Shown piece by piece: positions 22,755-35,545 of a DNA stretch of 64,000 bases. The notes under the pieces are model-generated. The model was not told the origin of the DNA and did not search any database. It saw only the letters and a list, made by a program, of their open reading frames with translations. The position numbers and the translations under genes were made by a program. This stretch comes from Heterocephalus glaber (taxonomy: Eukaryota; Chordata; Mammalia; Rodentia; Bathyergidae): contig NW_004624855.1 in NCBI RefSeq assembly GCF_000247695.1, positions 6,066,328-6,130,327 on the forward strand, in the 5' to 3' direction. The number at the start of each line of letters is the position of its first letter. Position 1 is the first letter of the stretch.

Positions 22755-23072
22755 TGTATTAGTCAGTTTCTGTCACTGAGGAACAATACCTGACACCCAC
22801 AAGTTAAAGGAGAACAGGTTTGTTTTCGCTCATATTTTCAGTGGGTTCAGTCTATGGTTGTCTGGCTCCAAGGTAGAAACAGCATGGTGTAAAAGCTTAG
22901 TGAAGAATAACTACTCACATCATGCCATCCAAAAAGTAGAGAGGGAAGGCAGGAATGGGGGAGGGAGACATACTCTTCCTAGTCTTGTCCTCAGTGAGCT
23001 ACTCCTTCAATGAGGCTCCACCTCCAAACACATGAGACTTTTCAAGGACATTTCAGATCTAATCCATAACCC
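22755..23072 (-). mobile_element. MaLR-like LTR, antisense, copy A
   Basis: Starts TGTATTAGTCAGTTTCTGTCACTGAGG and continues AACAATACCTGACA, GGTTTGTTTTCGCTCA, then GGGTTCAGTCTATGGTTGTCTGGCTCC, ending near CAGATCTAATCCATAACCC. This is the reverse complement of a MaLR-type LTR end. The same family occurs at 40528-40880. Confidence 0.65.
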
Positions 23073-25115
23073 TTATATCACTTGTTCCTTTAGATTTAGA
23101 TCTACAACCTTAGCATAGGGTTTGTTACATGTTTAAAGTGTGACACTGATCTAGATCCCTCGATATTGTGAAACTAATGACAATAGAGTGCTTGAAATAG
23201 GTGATGGCAATTATAATCAAATGTCTGCTCATAATAGATATTCTGTTAATGTACTAGTTATTGGCGTAGTACAGGGAAGGGGGAGGGTAGTGTGAGTGGA
23301 TGAAGGTTAGGAAAAGAAAATGAAAAGAACAGGTTAGCATTGTCAGTGTGCTAAAAAGCAGTCACTAATGTTTACTTTATGTCCATTCAGTGTACACAGG
23401 GATGAAAAGAAACACTACTAGAGATATTCTGATTCATTAACACTAAGAAACTAAAATCAATTTAAAAATACTTATCAAAAATAGAACATACATTCAAATT
23501 TAATTAATATTTTTATATCTTTCCCTAACTTCCCTAGGTATTCTGCTGCTCAGAGTTTATTATTAAATTAAACAAATGTATGGGTATTTAGTAATATGAT
23601 TAAACATTTTGTAAAATACATATGTATATTTTACATATATGTGTATATCTACTTTAACCAAAATGGTATTTGTATACTGACAGAAAACAATATTGGATTT
23701 TGAACAGTTTCCAGGGGCTAATTATTTCATCATTGATTTTATGTGTAATGATGCAAAGTTTCTGTGGTTATTAAATCATTTCACATAAAATGGAGGCCAC
23801 TGCATTAGCTACTTAGAATGGCTACTCCTCCTGAATGTGACTGTGCCCCAGCAAGGAATGGAAGCTATGTAGCAGTGACAGAAAATGTTTGGGCCATACT
23901 TGTAATCTAGTCTTCTCACTCTTGAAGGGATTGTTAAGTCACCCAGTGGAATTCTAGGAAGTCTTTCTGAAGAGAAAGGGGTCCTCAGCTTGGCCCACAC
24001 AGATTCTTGACATCATTGCACAAAAGCATTTCATGATGCATCAGTGAGAGGCATAGGAATAGGCAGATTAGTAGGAGAAAATGGGAAGAGATTTCAGCTT
24101 TAGGAGCTGATGGAGACACAACTCTCAAAGTATGGGAAGGATTGGCTGGCTGTTACCCAAGGAATAGGACCAGTTTTGTTGGATTTTCTGGAATGAGGTA
24201 GGTTTTCTTGGATCATTATCTTGCTTCTGGATTTGCAAGGTGGCTCCAGCAAAGTCTTTTTCACTTAATCCAGTCTTCATGAGGTGAGTGGTTCTTCTGG
24301 GGCAATCTTACTTTTATGGAGCCTGTCTTGGATTCCAAGATGATAATTAATTTAAGGCAATGAGTAGAGACTTCTGAGTATTCATTGGTAGTTGAAATCC
24401 CTGTAGGTCTTTCATTTGATGTCCTCAGTCTTGAAGGGGTATGCGATATATTATGTAAATGTAGGGATAATCAACTTTGTATTACAAGTTTTAGACAGAC
24501 ATCCCTAACTGATGAAAATGCCTGTCTGCAGAGCTGAGGATGGATTGGACCCAAATTTGAAGGCAATACAGAAGATAGATACAAAATGAAGATTAAACTT
24601 TGTTCTACTTTAGTTATCAACTGGATATCCAGAAGCCCAAGTGAAGAGTCACTATTTTTGTTTTGTTTTTGTTTTTGTTTTTGCAAATGCAACTTTTAAG
24701 TCCCTGGATGCTTCTGAAGATCTTGAAAACACAAATCATGCTTTAAATGCATAACAAGTTAAGGATCCAGAAGTGTGTTTGTCCTATCCTCCTGCAGTGG
24801 TCCTTGACTGTCTCGGTCACATATGAGTAACATGTTAGGAAACTGAGATCTGCCTTATCTTTCTCAAGCTTCACATACATGCAATCCAGACATATACCAA
24901 GTTGCTAAATGTGTGCAAGGACCATACAACCATCATAAAAGCTAAGTTACTCAAGAGAAATAGACATCAAAATCTTTTCCCATTTCTGCATTTCTCAGGC
25001 AGAAGAATCTAACAATAAATATATTTGACTATAGACAGGGTATTGCATGTTGTTCTTGAACTAATGTTTATTGCTGTCCTGAGAGAGATAGAAAAGGTAA
25101 AAAAAAAAAATGTTT
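23073..25115. other. Unassigned stretch
   Basis: No gene recognised. Contains a (TTTTG)n-type tract at 24655-24683. The rest is not identifiable by eye. Confidence 0.45.
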
Positions 25116-25312
25116 AAGAATCTTGGCCAGGTGTTATAGTGCACGGCTGTAATCCCAGTAACCTGGGAGATAGAGACAAGAGGATTACAAGTTTGAGTCC
25201 CTTCTAGGAGACTTAGTGAGTTCCTGTTTTAAAATTTAAAAAATTTAAAAGGGTTGGGTATGTATCTCAGTGGTTATGCACTCCTGGTTCTTTGTAATGT
25301 GATTAAAGAAAA
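25116..25312 (+). mobile_element. B4-like SINE (B1 + ID composite), sense
   Basis: 7SL-derived part: GGCCAGGTGTTATAGTGCACGGCTGTAATCCCAGTAACCTGGGAG, then AGACAAGAGGATTACAAGTTTGAG. After an A-rich linker an ID-like part follows (GGGTTGGGTATGTATCTCAGTGG). This fused architecture is characteristic of rodent B4/ID-B1 SINEs. Confidence 0.8.
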
Positions 25313-28300
25313 TCTTGTGTAAGGGGAATTGTCTGCCTATTTGTGTTTCATTTAACTAAGTGATGCACAATGGTATTGGGAGTACCTCCTCAGCCTGGTC
25401 ATCAGGAAGTGACAACTCTCAGATTATTTTCCAATCTCTCAAAAAATACATTGATGGAAGTTTGTAATCTTTCTCTTACAGTGGTGGGACTTGTCTCCCA
25501 CTTTTTTCTTTTTAAATTCAGATACCATATTCTACTTCCTTTAGCTTATTTTATTTGTAAAATCTGGTGCCTCCAATCCTCTTTATCATGGAACTCCAGA
25601 CACTCAAACATGTGACAGTTGACCTGGCCTGTGGTTTGACCTCCTCCAGAGCTATAGAACTATGTGCCTTATAAAGCTAACAATAGCTCCTTTTATTCAC
25701 ATTTCACTGGTCCTGAAATATGGCTGGGGGTTCTATTCCTAACAGAGGAAGCAAAATGTAGATACCTTCATTCTAGCTCACTTTATCAAATGTTAAAATT
25801 GTGGCCACTTTTCTTCTAAATTACCCACAAGTGAGTTCAATTCAACAGGGCAAACATTATTTTCTGCTTGAACCCCATAATTCCATGTCATTTGAAGAAC
25901 AAGATTTTTCTTATTTTGTAAATTACTAGTGCTGGCATTATTTCTCCATGCCTTCTTGGATGATAGGTATTATATCACCAGGGACTATCCCTGCCTATAC
26001 CACATGAATGAAGTGGTTCCAGGCTTATTTAGATTCTATTTCCTTAATCTACATTCTAATAGAAGTAAGTTAGTGGCATGTTTCTTGACCATAAAATCTC
26101 CTCTTGCAAAAGGTCTAAGAGCAGGAAGAGTGGAAGCCACTTGAGAGTCATGAGGAAAACTCTTCATGACATTCTTGGGCCTCACAGCTTCCCCTCTCTT
26201 GCTGGTGCCATGTTGTTAAGGAAACATGTGACTTAAATCATTGTCAGCTAAAAGGTCTCCTAAAGACCTATTTCTCTGTTTAGTAGACCATCAAAAGAAA
26301 AACAAACGAAACAAATATTTCACTGTCAAATCTGCTGTCTTGCAACATCAAGCCAAGTTTTTTCTCTCAACTTGATAATTAGGGTAGAATTAATAACCCT
26401 TCTTTGGCATCTTCTCTTGTTCTGCTCCTTCAATTTGATATTTAGGACATTTCCAAAGTGTGCTGCCTTGCCTATACACTTTTTCCTAGGTTTCAGCCAA
26501 GGTAAGAGTTCTAATTCTCTCATTCTGATATGTCTATATATTACTCAGGAGAAATTCCAAGGGAGTAGGACACATGCTAATTTTTTCTATTCAATAATAT
26601 TATATATTTGACTTCATAGAGTCAGCAAACTACTTACTACATTAAAATTTCATCATTTTTGCACATTTACTAAAGTAATGGTCGTATATGAAGTAATGCT
26701 GACATACATAAAGAACAATTTAAATGGTCCTCAAAAGTTCCAAAAGTCTAAATTTGGGTGAATTTTGCCTTTTCTGTGCCACAGTATAAACCAGACCAAT
26801 GCAGGCTGAACCCATCTAACCCAGGCTCAGATTTCTCTAGATGACATTGGTATACCACTTAAAGAATTCAGTGAGACTATATAACTTGCTTATTTTAATG
26901 AGCAAGGAAATTATATGCTCTTAAATCTGTGAGACAACCCAATAACAATTTTAAAATGTAAAGTGAATAAACTGTAGATGGATAGTTAGTGTTTAACATT
27001 GTTTATGGAGGGTCAATCCCAGGCTGGCCCTTTCATTACCATTAAATGTAGATGTCGAATTGCACTAAGAAACATTCAAGTTTTCTTACTGTCACATCTT
27101 TAACCATATTCTTTTTCTTCATTTTCTTCTTCTTTTTTTTTTTTGGTATTAAACAAAATGCATCTCCTCCTAGTGGTAGCACAAGGGAAATCATAAACTC
27201 ACTGTATTACACCACTGTGACAGAATGTCATTTCAATTGCTTTATTAACCATATGAAAAAATATATCACAACAGTGAGAAAACTTCTCAGTTATCTATAT
27301 CTTTCCCCTCAGGCTATTGTCAAGAGCCACTGGCATACTAAGGAGAGTGTACTAATTCAATTGTCAGCTGCCTCACCTATTAAAATGGGGGAAAATACCA
27401 GCAAAAAAAAAAAATAAAAATGAAACCCATAATAGTTCTGAGGAGGTCTGGAAAGCTCTGTCCACTTGTAGTTCCAAGTTAAACACCATCTTAAAATTAT
27501 GCCTTTTGAATTGTCAAGACGAATGCAGTTGTCATCCACATCTGGCTTGGTAATGAAGCATTAACAATGTTGTGAAAGCAGCTTCTCCTAGAGCATGAGA
27601 CTGGACGCTCCTGCTTGAAGTTGTCAAGTGGAGTGTACAAAATACTTCCCTCTCACTCTTTTAGAAGAATAATGCACTCATGAGGAGACTGAACGTGTGT
27701 TGCTCAGGAATTCAGATCAGGTCTTCTAGGGAAGATGAAAACATGACATATTTAAAGATACCTAAACAATTATTGATATTAGACAAATTGAATTTGTTAG
27801 TTCTCTACCAGATTTCTGGATATATGCTGAGTTTCTAAAACTGATTTCTTAAAGTACTTATACATCACTCTAGGAAAAAACTGAGTTGATCACATAATGT
27901 TTGCATATACATTGTATTTTGAAATTATTAGATATGGAAAGGAGGTAAATGACAACTGATATCCTAAACATATGTAAAACTTGATTTTTTATTAATTGTT
28001 AAGTCCATTCCATTTAGATGATTAAGATAATGCTTAAACCCTATGTGATGTATATGGAAGCAATATTTTCTATGACAAAGCATGAGACTGTTGAAATGAT
28101 GTTATCCTGGTAACTGTGTTATGGCATTCCAGACACTCTGCAGAATGCTTTCTGGTTTGTTATCTTCTGTCATCCAGACAGTGATAAAGAGGTTAAGCAT
28201 ACATCAGTACAGTGTAGCTTTTATAGAGGAGTAATATATTGCCCAGAGTATATAGCTCTCATCTGTAGTTAGTTACCAAAGAAGTCTCATCATTGTGAAT

Positions 28301-29275
28301 TTAGAACCCAAGAATCCTTGGGTTTTCTCTGTATGGCAATGAGAAGTCAGCATAAGGAATTTTGGGTTTGAGCCCATATAAAAAGAAACTGGCAAAGCAA
28401 GTGAACTTACACATACAATGTGAATCTATCATGTTCTTCAAAATTATTCTTATGAATACAGGATAGTGCAAACATGTAAAACTTTCTCTTTTCTATTTTT
28501 GGAAATTTTTTATCACTTAAAAGGAAATATTATTAATTACTCTATGCACTTGCTACCATTAACTTATTTTTAAATTTAACACAGATTCTTAAAATATCCT
28601 AGCTAATGAAATATGTACAGATACACTTAAGTGCTTCGTTGCAGTCTTTAAAACTCATTTTATAAATAAATATGGAAAGAATATCATTAAAAGATTCAGT
28701 GGAGAACATAAAGAATGCATATTTCCTAATAGTATTCAACCATATAATTTTCTGGTGAAAATTTTAACCTCTTTTGTCTCTAGGGCCCTAACTTTGACCA
28801 CATACCATGCCTGTGAGATATATTGTCACTGTGACAATTATTATTTTGAATCTTCCCTAATCAAATTAAAGAAAAAAGAAATGTGATTGGCTCACTTGTC
28901 GAATATGAAGCAGGGATCACTGTGAAGGTCATGAATAGTTAGACCTTTTGTCAGCCCTTAATCCAATCAGTTGGCCAAGCTTATATGTGAACCAGTTCCT
29001 TCAGATGGGCAAATGGAAATTATTAAGGGATTTATAGGAGATGCAGAACACGTTCATTTAAATTCTTTAGTAGAAAGAAGACACTGAACCATGACTATAG
29101 CACGTCAGTGCATCATAATTATACTTTAGGAAACCTCACTACTCTGCAAGTCCTGTCATTCATTCATTAATCAATCCTCTTGGAGTTCATTATTTGTGCT
29201 GAATCCTGAACTCTAGAGATGCCAATAAATAAAAAATCCTATATGAGCGGTCCGAGAGTGAGATGGATTAAATCT
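25313..29275. other. Unassigned stretch, about 4 kb
   Basis: No recognised gene or SINE. A few poly-A/T-like tracts (near 27130 and 27405) and one near-perfect palindrome (28822-28838). The 28,800-29,000 part has inverted and direct CCAAT-type cores (GATTGGCT, CCAATCAG). Confidence 0.4.
28822..28838. repeat. 17-bp perfect palindrome
   Basis: ATTGTCAC-T-GTGACAAT: 8-bp arms around one base. Could bind a dimeric factor or be chance. Confidence 0.8.
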
Positions 29276-29279
29276 TGGT

Positions 29280-29480
29280 CTTTGAATTTGTATAGATGTG
29301 GATTTGCCTATCTCATTTGCTCCTTAGACTGTTGCCTTCATTAAGCGATTGATGCCTTATTTTTTACCATCTTAAAATTTAAAAAATAAGAAAAAATTAA
29401 GAAACCACATCTTCATAGGGTTTTAGTGAGGGTATGTTAATCTATGTAAAGCAATATTTGTGAAGTGTTTATTACTGTTG
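29280..29480 (+). mobile_element. MIR SINE, sense
   Basis: Eroded, but the 3' half (TCATAGGGTTTTAGTGAGGGTATGTTAATCTATGTAAAGCAATA) follows the MIR pattern. Confidence 0.55.
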
Positions 29481-29635
29481 AGAGGTGCATTAGAAAATAG
29501 AATTTCTGGGATTTTCTGATTCTTCTTCATTCATAAAAATATGATTACAATACCTATAAATTTAAATTACCTAGTGATTTCATTTTCAAATATTCATAAG
29601 AAGTCTTTAAGGAAGCTGCATCATTATTGTTTAGT

Positions 29636-29762
29636 TCAAGCTTTGCCATTACTTGCTGACCTAGAGTTAGTCCTCTCAGTTTCTTCATTTATAAATGATA
29701 ATACAATAAATTAACTTTAATATGTGAAAGTAAGTATAAAAAGCATCTAGTATTCCAGTAGA
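29636..29762 (+). mobile_element. MIR SINE, sense
   Basis: Follows MIR: TTTGCCATTACTTGCTGACC, CTCTCAGTTTCTTCATTTATAAATGATAATAC, then AAAAGCATCTAGTATTCCAG. Confidence 0.7.
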
Positions 29763-30069
29763 CTCTGAACATGTAAGTGCTTCACATCGCTAATTGTGGA
29801 TTTCTCGGGGAAAATTTCTTAAACTCATTTTCCAAATCTTTTAAGTCTTTTGCCAGCACTTTATTCTGTATTCTGTACTTGCTTCCCCCAAAAGTTCATA
29901 ATGGTTCTTTGTGTGGCGGAGGTCAGTTCTTACAGATCATTCATTATTCAATATTATTCACTCCTTGGAACCTTAAAGATCTTAACAATAATTGCTTAAC
30001 AAGGATCAATGTCTGCCTTTCTTTGCAAACAGAGAGTTGGGAACAACTCCTAGTCGATAATTTGTGCTC

Positions 30070-30235
30070 TCACTGTGTATGGTGGTGTGTGCCTGTAATC
30101 TCAGCACTCGGGAAGCTAAGGCAGGAGGATTATGAGTTCAAGGCTAGACTGGGTTATATAGTAAGACCCTACCTCCAAAAAGCAATCAGCAACAACAAGA
30201 AGAAGATAATAATGACAAAAAATTGTATTATCTAG
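30070..30235 (+). mobile_element. B1 SINE, sense
   Basis: TGTATGGTGGTGTGTGCCTGTAATCTCAGCACTCGGGAAGCTAAGGCAGGAGGATTATGAGTTCAAGGC and ATATAGTAAGACCCTACCTCC, then an A-rich tail. Diverged B1 monomer. Confidence 0.92.
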
Positions 30236-30892
30236 GTGCCTAATTTAGAATTCAATGTACTGAGATTTTTAAAAGTTAATATCAAGATTTTAGGGCAGGG
30301 ATAGAATAAAGTTAGTTAATATGAGACGTACAAAGTTGGAGCTCAGTGATGGTAGGATGGGGCATTGTTCCTCAAGGAAGTAAGGAAGGCAATAGCCACC
30401 AGAGATGTGGAACTCTATAGCAAGTGGTTTGAATTGTTGTGAGTTTATAACTTTCCACCACGTGGGCATGTTGCCTACTGGTATTCTATGGTTTACTCTC
30501 TTGTGCCATAGCAGCCTGTCCTTTTTGATATTCTATTTACACAGTATGCTTTACCCTATATTGGTACAACATTTTCCACTATTTATGTACACGTTCACTT
30601 CTCTTCCGCTATTGCCCTATGACCTGATGCTTTGCTGCTATATTTCACTCAATTGGGGATGTTTTATAGATACTGTGACCACCAGGCAGCTCCCTACTAT
30701 AACAGTATAACAAATATGATCCTAAAATATCCTGATTTTAACTTTTTATTGTATCTATGATCCACAATTGCCTAAATGAGCAATGCTAATATATTACTAT
30801 TATCATGCAAAACTTACATTTACATTTTACACCAAGAATGCTAAAGCATCTAAACCTTCACGTTATCATTTGATTCAGTGGCTGGTGCAGTC

Positions 30893-31040
30893 CAGTGATT
30901 CTCAAATTGCTGCCCACTGATTTACTAGCAGTCTTAGCATCACCTAAGATCTGTGACTCAGAAGAAATTTGGGGTGGGAGTCAGTGTTGTAAAGAGCCCT
31001 GATGGTGGGGCTGACACATAGAAGGTTGGAGAACTCCTCC
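30893..31040 (+). mobile_element. MER5/MER58-type hAT fragment
   Basis: CAGTGATTCTCAAATTGCTGCCC...AGCATCACCTAAGATC, then AGGTTGGAGAACTCC, echo the ends CAGTGGTTCTCAAACT... and GAGAACCACTG of non-autonomous hAT elements. Diverged. Confidence 0.55.
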
Positions 31041-32025
31041 TAGAGCCTACAGATTGGCAGCATGAATTAGAGGCTGTCTGTGGCCTTGGTTGCCTTCCTT
31101 TGTAGCCTCAGTCATAACAGTTCTCTTTCTTTGCTAAAGTCTTGTTTCTACCTAGTAAAGTTCAATTATCCCTGGAAATGTTCTGGTCATAGCACCAAGT
31201 CCCACTGGTGTTTCTATTTCCTCAGTTTTTTATGTTTAACTCAGTACTGGTAAAAGTGTTTTATTTTCTATTGCCTATGTATTCCAAGTAGAAGTTAAGG
31301 AATTAAGGTACTAATATTTTTTACTTTTGTGAAACATTGTTTATTTTTTTCTTACATCTTTGAAAATATTTGAAAAATTTATTTGGAAGAATAGATAATA
31401 CCAGTCACACACCTTTTATTTCAGTAAAATCTACTAAATCATTGATTTTTAAGCCCAATATTTTTAAATATAGGAAAATAAGTCATGGAATATTATATTA
31501 CATTAAAAATATTTTAAAATTTGTTTGAATTTATTTACATTACACTTTATGTGAAGATATGATGTAATTATTCTTAGTAAGGCCCCAGTTCAGAGAAGTA
31601 CTATTTATAATTCAGATAAACCAGAACCACTGACATTATTTCTCTAAGATGCCATCACTCAGTAATAACTAAGGAGTACAACTAAGTTTAGCCACTATTT
31701 TATTTGTACATGAAGTCTTCAGTTCAGAGTGACTATCGAGTCAAATTGTGGAATATGTTTAATGGAAAGCATATAGGAATAAAGTATTAGGAAGATTTAA
31801 CATAAATGTCACCAAAATGTAACCAAGAGCTCTAATTATTAAAGAACCGGAAGCCAGAATCCTAGAGTAGAAAGTGTAATGTATGATGATGTGGAAAATA
31901 GGATGTTCACCGTGGGAAAGTCAGTCAAGTCAGAGCCTTAGAATTTATAAAAGGAAGAGTTGGACTAAATGATCTTGAAATGCTTTTCTAGGCCAATAAG
32001 TCTATTAATAACTATCATTTAATCT
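31041..32025. other. AT-rich stretch, nothing recognised
   Basis: Non-coding; no confident repeat. Confidence 0.5.
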
Positions 32026-32160
32026 CTGGCAGAAACTGACAACTTATGTGGAGAAAAGCTAAGGCTCTAAGAAGTTAGACAACTTCCCCAAGGTTATATA
32101 GTTAGACAAAAAGCAGAACTGGAATTTGAACTAAGTGTGTGACCCCATCAGCAGCCCATT
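32026..32160 (-). mobile_element. MIR SINE, antisense
   Basis: Clear antisense MIR: GAGAAAAGCTAAGGCTCTAAGAAGTTAGACAACTTCCCCAAGGTTATATAGTTAGACAAAAAGCAGAACTGGAATTTGAACTAAG. Confidence 0.88.
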
Positions 32161-33308
32161 TGACTCATTTATAATTTAGATTGTCCTTTTGTTCTCATAT
32201 CAGAATAAAAGTATTCTGACTGTGCAAAAATCTTATAGCACTTATAGTCCACTTTGAGGACCTGCAGTGAGGTGTTGAGGAAATTCTATACTTGATATTT
32301 ATCTATTTTAATATCTGATTACTCTGAATATTTGCATAAATATACATAATCATTTCAAAATAATGGAAAGTTTTATAACATAAAGTGGTGCTTATAATTG
32401 TATTGCCCTTTATGAGTAAGTATAATCAAGAAATTATTCCTTCAGTATCTTAAAATAAATATTTGAATTGTTCATTTCTCCATTTCTAGTCCTACTTTTG
32501 ACCTTTGCATGGGTTGAAAAATTCTTTAGTTTATTAAAGCAGTTCATTAATATTAAAGAATGTATCATTTATTCAATTTCCTGCAAAGCCCTTATGTTTT
32601 CTCTTCGAAATTTGACATATGGTACATTTGCCACTGAATTTTGTGGCAGAAATCTGTACATTAAATACTTGCAATCTGTAAGGCTCTAAACTAGATCTAG
32701 GTAAATATTTGGAAACAAGTATTTGTCAACCTTTTAAAATCTAATCACCTTTAGCATTTTTATTTGCTCACTTTGGTAAACAACTTTCTCACATGGGATA
32801 TTTGAAAAATTGCATCCTTCCTTTTCCACTGTGAACTGGACTCATTAAAGCCAACAGTTTTGCTTTTTGCAGGCTTATGGGGGTTTTTTTGCATTAACAC
32901 TTTGGCATCTGCTGATGATCTAGGAGAGGGAATACACGCACGTATGTACACACATGTACATATCCATGGTCACGCACAATGCCTCCATTTGCTTTCTGTC
33001 CATCTTCAAGAAAATGAAATCTCCATAAATGTTCAAGTGGATTATGTTTTTTTACAGAACATAACAAAGCACTAAAACTTACGGTCCCATTCTCTTTTGA
33101 TTGATGGCTGTTCTAAACTGCATCCTCCTATAATCTAAGCAGAATTTCTTTTTATAATATGTTCAAACAATGCTAATGGATCCAAGCACACTAACGAAAG
33201 TTGAGAAAACTCACAAAATGGAATGTAACCCTTACTGGAAAACTTGGACTTAACTAAAATAAAACTGGTTTATATCTTCTTTATTCTAATATCTTTGTTG
33301 TACAAGTA
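32161..33308. other. Unassigned stretch
   Basis: AT-rich, no gene. Short open frames on both strands around 32,860-33,075 overlap each other and show no family resemblance. Confidence 0.45.
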
Positions 33309-33398
33309 TTTTTTTTTTTTTTTTGGTACCGTGGATCGAACTGGGGTCCTTGTGCTTGCACAGCAGGCGGAGAAACCACTGAGCTAAATCCCCGGCCC
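33309..33398 (-). mobile_element. ID-like SINE, antisense
   Basis: Poly-T, GGTACCGTGGATCGAACTGGGG, CTTGCACAGCAGGCGG, ending GAGCTAAATCCCCGGCCC. Full-length. Core of the CCTGCTGTGCAAG type. Flanks TACAAGTATT and ATACAAGTCTATT suggest a target duplication. Confidence 0.95.
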
Positions 33399-33503
33399 AT
33401 ACAAGTCTATTATTTTTTTTAAAGAATGAATTTTCAAACTTTTCCCTCCCATCTCATAATTGAAAGTAATGAGGTATTTTCTTCATAAAAAATTTTAAAG
33501 TAT

Positions 33504-33590
33504 GGTCCAGGGATTTAGCTCAGTGATTCCACCGCCTGCCTCGCAGGTGCAAGGTCCTGAGTTCAATCCCTGGTACCCCCCCCAAAAAAA
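33504..33590 (+). mobile_element. ID-like SINE, sense
   Basis: GGTCCAGGGATTTAGCTCAGTGATTCC through GTTCAATCCCTGGTACC, then C- and A-runs. Flanks ATTTTAAAGT and ATTTAAAGT look like the target duplication. It faces the antisense copy at 33309-33398 across about 105 bp. Confidence 0.95.
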
Positions 33591-34985
33591 TTTAAAGTCA
33601 GTCACTTTCTAAAAATGAGAGTGATTCTAGGATAGAATGATAGGGGAAACTTTGGCTCTTTAAAGCCTTACTGACTAAAGTATTTAAAGACCAGATTTCA
33701 ACATGATAAATTTTTTAAATTTATGAATATTAATTATCATGATAATGAAGTGGAATCATATAGATTTGTTTTTATTTTCTTACACACATCATAGTTGGTT
33801 TTTGCCAGGAAATCAAGCTGAAGGGAGGACAAGTGATTATGTAAGTGGGAGGGAGGAATGATGTTGAGACAGCATGAAAGTTTCTGGTCCATCAACATCT
33901 TTAGCTTTCTGTAACATCGAAGACTGAGGAAGAAATCCCCCAAATACGAAAGAAAAAGTAATGAAAAGGAAAAGAAAAATCAGAGAAAAGGACCAACCTA
34001 TTCTCTCCCGGACTTTGACTCCAGCAACATTTTCCATACCTCTTTCTTCACTGTGGAACGGTGTTGAGGCCTAGGCTGATTAGTCTCCCTTACTAGTACT
34101 AAATGCTTTGTTCTTTTTTGATAAGCTAATGACATGCCCACTTCTTCCCAGGGGCTTTGCTCACAAACTAGTAAATGGTGTGCCTGAGTTTAAGTCCCAC
34201 ACCCGAGATCACATTCTTAGTCACTGGTGAGTTCCCATTAGGTTTAAATAATTCACCTGGGTCAAAGAGCCAAGTACAGAAAAGGATATAAATCATCAGT
34301 AAGGTCACATAATTTGGGACAATCTCATGTTATAGCTATTTTCCTTGTATACTTCATAACTGTTCCTTTCCATTCTCAAAACTGATTAAGTTTTAAGAAT
34401 ATTATATGATCACTTTACAATTAGAATTTTAATTAAAATCCCACTTTGCTCATACTTTTAAAACCTAAGTTTATTTGATTTGAGCAAGCTTAGTTTTGTA
34501 GTTATCTTTTTCTATATTAAGCCCATGTACAAAAGAATTTGATTTACAAGATAGCAAGTCTCCATCTATGGCATTTTATTTAGACCAAGTTAAAAGCTCT
34601 TTCCCATATGATAAATAACAAACATGCCCTAGCAAGGAATATAATAACACTCTTTGAAAGTGCATGGTCAAATTACAAAGAAAAATAGTTTGAGGCCAGA
34701 TGAAACAGGAGAGAGGCAGACTCAATTTTAGACATGTCACAACATTTACAGTGATTTTGGGTGAAAAGAGCAGTAAATTCCAATGACTGAGAAAATTTGC
34801 AGCACAGCCGGTCTAGGGAAAAAATCTGTCTTGTGCTAAGATCTTAAAAACTTCTGTTGTAAAAGCCTTCTTGAAATGTGAGTATGCTTCATATTTTCTT
34901 TAGAATTCTGCATTTATTTATTGTTTCTTTAGTATTTTCAAGTATTTAATTCTGTGGAAGTTCCCTCAGAGTTGTCCAGGTTCAT
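33591..34985. other. Unassigned stretch
   Basis: Non-coding; no recognised element. Confidence 0.45.
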
Positions 34986-34988
34986 AAG

Positions 34989-35126
34989 GTGTCTTTTTTT
35001 TTTTTTTTTTTGGCCTTTTGAGACAGGGTCTCACTCTAATTCAGGCTGGCCTTGAACTATTGGCAATCCTCCTGCCTCAGCCTCCTGAGTGCTGAAAATA
35101 TAGGCATGCACCACCACGCCCAGCCA
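34989..35126 (-). mobile_element. B1 SINE, antisense
   Basis: Poly-T, TTGAGACAGGGTCTCACTCTAATTCAGGCTGGCCTTGAACTA, CCTCCTGCCTCAGCCTCCTGAGTGCTG and GCATGCACCACCACGCCCAGCC. Confidence 0.95.
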
Positions 35127-35137
35127 TACTGTATCTT

Positions 35138-35331
35138 AATTTCCCTCATTCCTTTCCTTCTCTCTTCCCATCCCCTTCTCCCTCCCTCCCTTCCTTTCTT
35201 CATTGCTTCCTTCCCTTCTTCTTTCCCTCCCTTCCCTTCTTCTCCTTCCATTTCCCTTTCCTCCTCTCCTTTTCCTCCTGCTCCCCCTCACTCCCTCATT
35301 CCCTCCCTCCCTCCTTTCCTTCCTCTTTATC
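35138..35331. repeat. Polypyrimidine tract, (CCTT/CCCT)n
   Basis: Nearly 200 bp of C and T on the plus strand, mostly TTCC and CCCT units, directly after the B1. Such purine-pyrimidine tracts can form triplex DNA. Confidence 0.95.
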
Positions 35332-35462
35332 AAGGTTCCAGATCAGTCCCAATGCCTGAATTTGCTACTAGTCCAGGGCAATGTTTGCATAAACATGTAC
35401 ACATAGGCCTTAAATCTATGAAGATGAAAATACCCATCTGCACAAAAAAATACTCATGTTAA

Positions 35463-35545
35463 GGCCAGGGATTTAGTTTGCTGGTTCTGCTGCCTGCCTT
35501 GCAAGCACAAGGACCCAAGTTTGATCCCCAGTACCAAAAAAAAAA
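35463..35545 (+). mobile_element. ID-like SINE, sense
   Basis: GGCCAGGGATTTAGTTTGCTGG, TGCCTTGCAAGCACAAGG, GTTTGATCCCCAGTACC and an A tail. Flanks AAATACTCATGTT and AAATACTCATATT are a near-perfect target duplication. Confidence 0.93.

Noticed and set aside
29777..30235. 152-codon frame
   Set aside because: Second half is translated B1 SINE; no support for the first half.
35052..35462. 136-codon Ser/Pro/Leu-rich frame
   Set aside because: Made of an antisense B1 and the polypyrimidine tract; low-complexity translation.
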